The position numbers and the translations under genes are program-made. Shown here in pieces: positions 59,021 to 64,000 of a stretch of 64,000 nt of DNA (positions are counted from its first letter, which is position 1; each line of letters begins with the position of its first letter). The notes beneath the pieces are model-generated. The model worked only from the letters and a program-made list of their open reading frames with translations, was not told the origin of the DNA and searched no databases. The stretch is from Bacteroidota bacterium (lineage in GTDB: Bacteria; Bacteroidota; Bacteroidia; Bacteroidales; Prolixibacteraceae): positions 30,008 to 94,007 of the forward strand of contig JAUYMU010000137.1 of NCBI GenBank assembly GCA_030698405.1, given 5' to 3'.

Positions 59021-61687
59021 ATGTGGTTTATCAAATCAAACGAAGAAGTTCTCAAAGAACTTGATATAGATTTATTGAAGGGGCTTTCTGAAGAAGAAGC
59101 CAAAATCAGGCTGGAGAAATACGGCCCGAATAAATTAACTGCCAAAAAGAAGAAAAACATTCTTCAACTGTTTGTTGCCCAACTTCAGGAATGGCTCATC
59201 TATATTTTGTTTGCGGCGGTGGTAATAACCCTGTTCATGGGCGAGTACATCGATTCGGTAATCATTCTGCTCGTAATTATTGTAAATGCAGTATTGGGCG
59301 TAGTTCAGGAAGTGAAAGCCGGAAAGGCGATTGAAGCGCTTCAGAAAATGTCGTTTCCAAAGGCGCTCGTCCGCCGAAACGGTGAGGTAAAGGAAGTTGA
59401 TTCTGAAAATGTTGTTCCCGGTGACATTCTGATCCTCGATGCCGGACGGTTCATTGCCGCCGATATCCGTTTAATCGAATCGGCCAACCTGCAAATAGAG
59501 GAATCGGCATTGACCGGAGAATCTGTTCCTTCAGAAAAAAATGCATTACTTGCCTATACCGACCCCAAAACACCGCTGGGCGACCGCGATAATATTGCAT
59601 TTATGTCAACCCTTGTGACAAACGGCAGAGCTGTTGGAGTGGTGGTTGAAACCGGCATGAATACCGAAGTCGGCAAAATCGCGCACATCATCAACAGCGA
59701 AGAAAAGACCAAAACACCGCTGGAAATCCGGCTCGATCAGTTGGGAAAAACACTGGGTAAAATTGCCATCGGAATCTGTGTTTTTATTTTCCTGATTGCT
59801 TTAATCCAGGGCCGCGAACTCACAGAAATGTTCCTTATGTCGGTTTCACTGGCTGTAGCTGCTATTCCTGAAGGACTTGCAGCCATCGTGGCAGTGGTTC
59901 TTTCAATCGGCGTAACCAGCATGTCGAAGAAAAACGCGATCATCAAAAAATTACCCGCTGTTGAAACGCTCGGATCTGTCAACATTATTTGCTCCGACAA
60001 AACCGGAACATTGACGCAGAACAAAATGACTGTTCAGCGCTATTTCAATTTAGAAGGTGAAATAGTTGTTGAGCGGGGCAAGGAAAATGCTGCAACAGAA
60101 GATGTCAAACTGCTTGCAAAAGCGATGGTGCTTAGTTCCGACGCAACTTATGAAAACGGAACCGGAACCGGCGACCCAACCGAAATTGCCTTGCTACTCC
60201 TGGGCGACGATCTGGCAATTGACCGCAAAACAGTAAATGCCGAAAACAAACGGGTGGATGAGTATTCCTTCGATTCTGACCGCAAGTTAATGTCAACCCT
60301 CAACGAAAACAATGGAAAGTTTACGGTTTACACGAAAGGCGCGATTGGCAACCTGGTAAAAATTTCGACACATGTTTTGCTGAATGGGAAAATTGTTCCC
60401 TTTACCGATGAGCACAAATCAAAATACAACAACGCTACGGATGGCATGTCGAACAATGCGCTCCGCACGCTGGGCGTGGCTTTCAAAGAGGTAAGTTCTG
60501 CTATTCCTGCTGCTGAAATGGAAAAAGATCTGGTACTTATCGGGGTTGTCGGAATGATCGACCCTCCCCGATCGGAAGTAAAGGAATCTATTCAGAAAGC
60601 GAAACAAGCCGGAATCACCACCATCATGATTACCGGCGATCACAAAAACACCGCATTTGCCATTGCAAAGGAACTTGGAATTGCCGACAATATTGATCAG
60701 GCCATAACCGGTCAGGATATTGAAGATTTTTCGGAAACAGAATTTACTGAAAAAGCGATCGGGTTTCGTGTATTTGCACGCGTATCGCCCGAACACAAAG
60801 TACGCATTGTACATGCCCTGAAATCTCACGGAAACATTGTATCGATGACTGGTGACGGAGTGAACGATGCGCCTTCGCTGAATGCCGCCGATATTGGTGT
60901 TGCCATGGGAATTACCGGAACCGATGTAGCCAAAGGCGCGTCGGATATGATACTGACGGATGATAATTTTGCCACCATTGTTTCGGCAATTGAGCATGGC
61001 CGGAACATTTACAACAACATAAAGAAGTCAGTCATCTTTTTGCTTACCTGTAACCTTGGCGAAGTAGTTACCATGTTCGCAGCAATTCTGATTGGCTGGG
61101 AAGCGCCGCTGATTGCCACTCAGCTTCTTTGGATCAACCTGATTACCGATTCGTTTCCGGCAGTTGCACTGGGCATGGATCCCGGAAGTCCGGATGTGAT
61201 GAAGGAAAAACCTCGCAATTCGAAAGAGAGTTTTTTTGCAGGCGGAGCAGCATTTCATCTGATCCTTGGTGGGTTCTTAATCGGAGCATTGACCATTCTG
61301 GCTTTCTGGTTCGGATATTACGAACATGGATACAGCCCGTTTGATCATTCCGTTCCGGCAGAAACAGTAGAATATGCACGTACCATGGCCTTTATGGTTC
61401 TGGTAATGTGCCAGTTGTTTTATTCGCTGGCGATGCGGCACAGTTCAAAATCAATTTTCCAGATTGGCGTTTTTACCAATAAATACCTGATTGGTGCCAT
61501 TGTCGTGGGTGTACTTCTTCAGTTGATCATCATCGGGATTCCGGCCATGCAAACCGCCTTTCATTTGCAAATGCTCGACCTTCAGGGTTGGATAATGGCC
61601 ATTTTACTGGGTTTGGTTCCGCTGTTCTTCAACGAGATTTTCAAAATATTTATCAGGGCACGCAACCGGGAAACGATAGTTTTGTGA
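59021..61687 (+). CDS. P2-type cation-transporting ATPase, Ca2+-like
   Basis: 888 residues, about ten membrane helices. Phosphorylation Asp326 (SDKTGTLTQNKMTVQ), TGES dephosphorylation motif, nucleotide-binding and hinge motifs (TGDGVNDAPSLNAADIGVAM). Helix 4 has PEGLAAIVAVVLSIGV and helix 6 NLITDSFPAVALGMD, as in Ca2+-ATPases of the PMR1/SERCA branch. It should pump a divalent cation out of the cytosol at the cost of ATP. It is under operator site 16. Confidence 0.93.
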   Translation: MWFIKSNEEVLKELDIDLLKGLSEEEAKIRLEKYGPNKLTAKKKKNILQLFVAQLQEWLIYILFAAVVITLFMGEYIDSVIILLVIIVNAVLGVVQEVKAGKAIEALQKMSFPKALVRRNGEVKEVDSENVVPGDILILDAGRFIAADIRLIESANLQIEESALTGESVPSEKNALLAYTDPKTPLGDRDNIAFMSTLVTNGRAVGVVVETGMNTEVGKIAHIINSEEKTKTPLEIRLDQLGKTLGKIAIGICVFIFLIALIQGRELTEMFLMSVSLAVAAIPEGLAAIVAVVLSIGVTSMSKKNAIIKKLPAVETLGSVNIICSDKTGTLTQNKMTVQRYFNLEGEIVVERGKENAATEDVKLLAKAMVLSSDATYENGTGTGDPTEIALLLLGDDLAIDRKTVNAENKRVDEYSFDSDRKLMSTLNENNGKFTVYTKGAIGNLVKISTHVLLNGKIVPFTDEHKSKYNNATDGMSNNALRTLGVAFKEVSSAIPAAEMEKDLVLIGVVGMIDPPRSEVKESIQKAKQAGITTIMITGDHKNTAFAIAKELGIADNIDQAITGQDIEDFSETEFTEKAIGFRVFARVSPEHKVRIVHALKSHGNIVSMTGDGVNDAPSLNAADIGVAMGITGTDVAKGASDMILTDDNFATIVSAIEHGRNIYNNIKKSVIFLLTCNLGEVVTMFAAILIGWEAPLIATQLLWINLITDSFPAVALGMDPGSPDVMKEKPRNSKESFFAGGAAFHLILGGFLIGALTILAFWFGYYEHGYSPFDHSVPAETVEYARTMAFMVLVMCQLFYSLAMRHSSKSIFQIGVFTNKYLIGAIVVGVLLQLIIIGIPAMQTAFHLQMLDLQGWIMAILLGLVPLFFNEIFKIFIRARNRETIVL

Positions 61688-62099
61688 TTTCAGAATAATC
61701 TGGGTGTTACGACAAAATTTCCTTTTTGTCAAAGTAACCACAAAGTGGTTGAATATGAATAGCCCTTCTGGAAAAAACAATAGAACGCGGATTTACGCGG
61801 GTTCAGCGGATAGAAAGCGGATTTATATTCCAATCCCGAGTGCTCGGGATGGAATGGATTCAAAAAAAGACAAATGGGATAATGGATGGTTGATATTTTT
61901 ATAAGGGTTTCTTTAGAAAATCATCACGACTTGTCGGGATTTTAATCCGCATTAATCCGCTAGATCATATTTAATCCGCGTTCCATTGTTTTTTTTTGTA
62001 TTGGTATTTCTTTATTATTCGTGGGTACATGGTAGTTGCGGCTGGCAGGCCTTCAGGATTTCAAAAAACATTTGATGACTGATTAACTGAATTATTAAT
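61688..62099. repeat. Intergenic repeat region after the P-ATPase
   Basis: 61721-61765 repeats 47271-47315 in opposite orientation. Outer arms at 61777-61796 (AACAATAGAACGCGG...) and 61971-61990 pair at 18 of 20 positions; between them lie further CGCGGATT / AATCCGC words and an ATCCCGAGTGCTCGGGAT palindrome. No gene I can support. Confidence 0.7.
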
Positions 62100-62831
62100 T
62101 TAGGAATTTTGTCTTTCACCCGATAATCTCATGCGGTAAGCATTCATGGCAGTTTTTCCCAATTTCCGGATCAGGCGTGAGTTAACCAGAAATCCAACAG
62201 GCGCGCCTATGATGGGTATCAGTTGGGCCATCTTTGCAAGGTCGATGTAGTCGCGGTATTCCTGCTGAAAATTTCGCCAGTCAAACTGATGAATATCTTC
62301 CGGAAGTTCCCGGCTTTTTTTATCCCAGTCAACCATTTTCAGGTAAACGTTTCTCCTGTGTTCATGACTTGAGAATGCCAGCTCGAAAATATGCAACAGG
62401 TAAACCCTTTCCTTGTAATCTTTTACATTGAACCCATACATCGAAGAAATATCAAACAGTAATTTCAGCTTGATGCCAATTAAAAGCGGAAAATCTGCAA
62501 ATCCCATCAATATGCCGCCTGCACCGGTTATTCCACCCTCAACGGCAGCGGTGGTTCTGTAAGTTTCTATTTTTTGCCGTACGGCCGATTCACATTCCTG
62601 AAACGATTTGTACGACAAAGTTTTGGTCGCAGTATGGGTAGCGCCGAATAAAACCCCGCGTATCATTTGTTTGATGGTTGCCGTTATTGCCTGATGGATT
62701 TTTTCGGGTATCCATGTATTGATTTTGACCTGTACTTTTTTAGATAGCCAGTTGACAAGCGAAGGCTGCTGAAGCATTTGCTTTTGCCAGACCGTTAATT
62801 CTGAAAGTATCTGTTTCTGATAGTCATCCAT
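62100..62831 (-). CDS. EcsC-family protein
   Basis: 243 residues. A helical N-terminal part (SLVNWLSKKVQVKINTWIPE) then the EcsC core: AAVEGGITGAGGILMGFADF, PLLIGIKLKLLFDISSMYGF and the C-terminal AQLIPIIGAPVGFLVNSRLI. EcsC proteins are cytosolic or membrane-associated with no fixed function. Minus strand, followed by the HigA-like gene upstream. Confidence 0.87.
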   Translation of the reverse strand: MDDYQKQILSELTVWQKQMLQQPSLVNWLSKKVQVKINTWIPEKIHQAITATIKQMIRGVLFGATHTATKTLSYKSFQECESAVRQKIETYRTTAAVEGGITGAGGILMGFADFPLLIGIKLKLLFDISSMYGFNVKDYKERVYLLHIFELAFSSHEHRRNVYLKMVDWDKKSRELPEDIHQFDWRNFQQEYRDYIDLAKMAQLIPIIGAPVGFLVNSRLIRKLGKTAMNAYRMRLSGERQNS

Positions 62832-62842
62832 TGCCGAAGGAG

Positions 62843-63199
62843 CTAATACTCTTTAATCAGCAGGCTATAAGGTATCTTGGCCTTTTGATGCAGATTTCGA
62901 ACCATTCGCAAGTTTAATTTTCGTTCCCGGTTCATCACTTTTGACACAATTGCCTTATCGCCGATAATACCTACCAGATCTTTTGCTTTCAATCCTCTCT
63001 GCTCTATAAAATACTGAATTACATCTATCGGATCAGCCTCGGGCAGCGGGTAGTTTTCATTTTCGTATTTCTCAACCAGAACCGATAATAATTGCAATTC
63101 ATCTCCTTCAGGAGTATTTGGCAGTGCGTCCATAATCATCTCAATCCTCGCTAAAATACTTTCGTATTCAGCATCTGTTTTTATAAGACTTTTAATCAT
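62843..63199 (-). CDS. HigA-like helix-turn-helix protein without a toxin
   Basis: 118 residues: N-terminal helical part (DAEYESILARIEMIMDALPN) and a C-terminal XRE-type HTH with VIQYFIEQRGLKAKDLVGII and DKAIVSKVMNRERKLNLRMV. HigA antitoxins usually follow a higB toxin; none is seen in the 750 bases upstream. So it is an orphan antitoxin or a regulator. The EcsC gene follows 11 bases after its stop. Confidence 0.83.
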   Translation of the reverse strand: MIKSLIKTDAEYESILARIEMIMDALPNTPEGDELQLLSVLVEKYENENYPLPEADPIDVIQYFIEQRGLKAKDLVGIIGDKAIVSKVMNRERKLNLRMVRNLHQKAKIPYSLLIKEY

Positions 63200-63947
63200 T
63201 GTTCAATTTTCTAATTCTTCCCGATGCGAAGTTAAAAATTAGTTGACAAAATGACAACCAATATTTAAAGTATTTTCTCTAAGGATCAATATAACCGACG
63301 TGCCCGGTACTGAAATACGAAGCACAGTACCCGGATCAGACTTCGCAGGATTACTGAGCGGGTGACTTCTCTCTGGTAGCGGACTGTTCTGAATCTTTAA
63401 ATCATCCGTCACATAAATGTGACAGCCTGTCCCGATTTTTATCAGCGATTTTAAGAGTATTGCTGGTTTACAAAATAGAGATTTATATGTTTGTATATGA
63501 ATGATATACAAACATTTTTACTCATTTAGAAAACGGCGGAGTCAAGTGAATTTTTTATTAGGTTGTATATTGATGACAAATAAGGTAATAAGGTTAAAAA
63601 TCACATACATTAATTTTCTACTAAGGTTAAAGTATTGAAAATAAGGTTTTTCTGTTTTTAATAAACCTTATTTTTTTCATCAAACCTTAGTAGAAAGGGT
63701 AAAAGGAGAAAACCAACCTTATTACCTTATTTAATAATGAAGAAAATGCCGTCCTATTTAAATTCATTAAAATCCCGATTAACTAATTCTAAATGTGCAA
63801 ATTACAAAGTATGAACTAAAATAAAAACCCTTTGGAAAATCGCTGATTTTTATCGGAAGCAAAGGATCAGACATCCAATACCTATGTTTGATTATCAACG
63901 CCTAACAGGATAATTGCCGTAAAGTAATAATCCTTACCTTAGCGGTC
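63200..63947. other. Long gene-free stretch with a nested palindrome
   Basis: No convincing gene. A 90-codon minus-strand frame at 63239 has no protein character. The structured element at 63578-63732 is described separately. The remainder is AT-rich with no operator of the AraC type. Confidence 0.6.
63578..63732. repeat. Three-arm nested palindrome built from TAAGGTT words
   Basis: Outer arms 63578-63595 (AAATAAGGTAATAAGGTT) and 63715-63732; middle arms 63615-63628 (TTTCTACTAAGGTT) and 63683-63696; inner arms near 63638-63648 (AAATAAGGTTT) and 63663-63673. All are perfect matches in order, so the whole element of about 155 bases can fold as one branched or extended hairpin. Confidence 0.8.
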
Positions 63948-64000
63948 ATGGGACAACTATTACTACCAATATTTCCTGTCGACACCCGAATGATCACTCT
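63948..64000 (+). CDS. Start of a gene cut by the window edge, perhaps transposase-like
   Basis: ATG at 63948, open to the edge: MGQLLLPIFPVDTRMIT. The opening with FP.DT..I resembles the N terminus of some Bacteroidota transposases, but 17 codons are too few to be sure. Confidence 0.35.
   Translation, partial: MGQLLLPIFPVDTRMIT

Noticed and set aside
61704..61904. 66-codon frame after the P-ATPase
   Set aside because: Lies entirely in palindromic repeat sequence.
63239..63511. 90-codon minus-strand frame upstream of the HigA-like gene, a possible toxin
   Set aside because: No RelE/HigB pattern and no spacing typical of a higBA pair.

Overview
The window reads as the chromosome of an environmental Bacteroidota, probably an anaerobic or facultative relative of Bacteroidales/Marinilabiliales; the genus cannot be named from sequence alone. 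The base composition is AT-rich. Promoters carry a Bacteroidota-type -7 box (TAnnTTTG-like). Gene families typical of the phylum are present: lipoprotein TamL with TamB, a bacterial archaeo-eukaryotic release factor homologue (baeRF family 3), CbpM, AraC proteins with an HMA-like N terminus, CheB/CheR-PAS fusions and DUF3494. There are many intergenic palindromic repeats. I see no rRNA, tRNA or CRISPR array.

Layout. 1-9.04 kb is a signalling block: a hybrid kinase (5' truncated by the window), twin single-domain response regulators flanking a DUF3494 lipoprotein, a CHASE3 kinase with its Rcp1-like regulator, and two REC-kinase genes, one lacking part of its ATPase domain and one frameshifted. 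9.1-18.5 kb holds small stress and membrane genes (lmo0937-like, Thivi_2564-like, two CsbD, YtxH, holin-like), a GH130 glycosidase, an AI-2E-family permease and a GT4 fusion glycosyltransferase. 19-29 kb holds an M1 peptidase, a core-deleted radical-SAM relative, a PAS hybrid kinase, an AraC-type protein and Dps. 29-37 kb holds a CheB/CheR/PAS fusion, a PAS protein, a second AraC protein, DUF3108, an M48 peptidase and a BrkB/YihY protein. 37-40.4 kb is an MmeI-like restriction-modification enzyme with a small overlapping partner. 40.5-46.9 kb holds an AsmA-like gene, an operon of UspA, class I aldolase, CheB and DUF202, a hydrolase and PCD. 47-58.8 kb holds fumC, a baeRF3-cbpM-tamB-tamL operon and a RelE-type toxin-antitoxin pair. 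59-64 kb holds a Ca2+-type P-ATPase, EcsC, a HigA-like protein, a nested palindrome and the start of another gene.

The main discovery is regulatory. Sixteen sites, all on the + strand, share a direct repeat of GAATnnTGTAAC (variants TGCAAC, TGTAAT) spaced exactly 21 bp. Each is followed 24-25 bp later by a TAnnTTTG-like -7 box and then by a gene start. A 21-bp direct repeat abutting the core promoter is the classical geometry of AraC-family activator sites, and the window encodes two AraC-type proteins. Downstream genes include CsbD, YtxH, Dps, UspA, baeRF, M48 peptidase, a P-ATPase, histidine kinases and many small membrane proteins. This resembles a general stress regulon in a phylum that, to my knowledge, lacks RpoS and SigB. 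All response regulators seen lack DNA-binding domains, so the AraC proteins are the best candidates for DNA-binding output, apart from a HigA-like protein.

Several genes carry damage or repeat insertions: an ATPase-domain deletion, a kinase frameshift, loss of a radical-SAM core, a decayed DUF2442 protein, palindromic repeats inserted in frame in coding sequence, and heptanucleotide tandem repeats.
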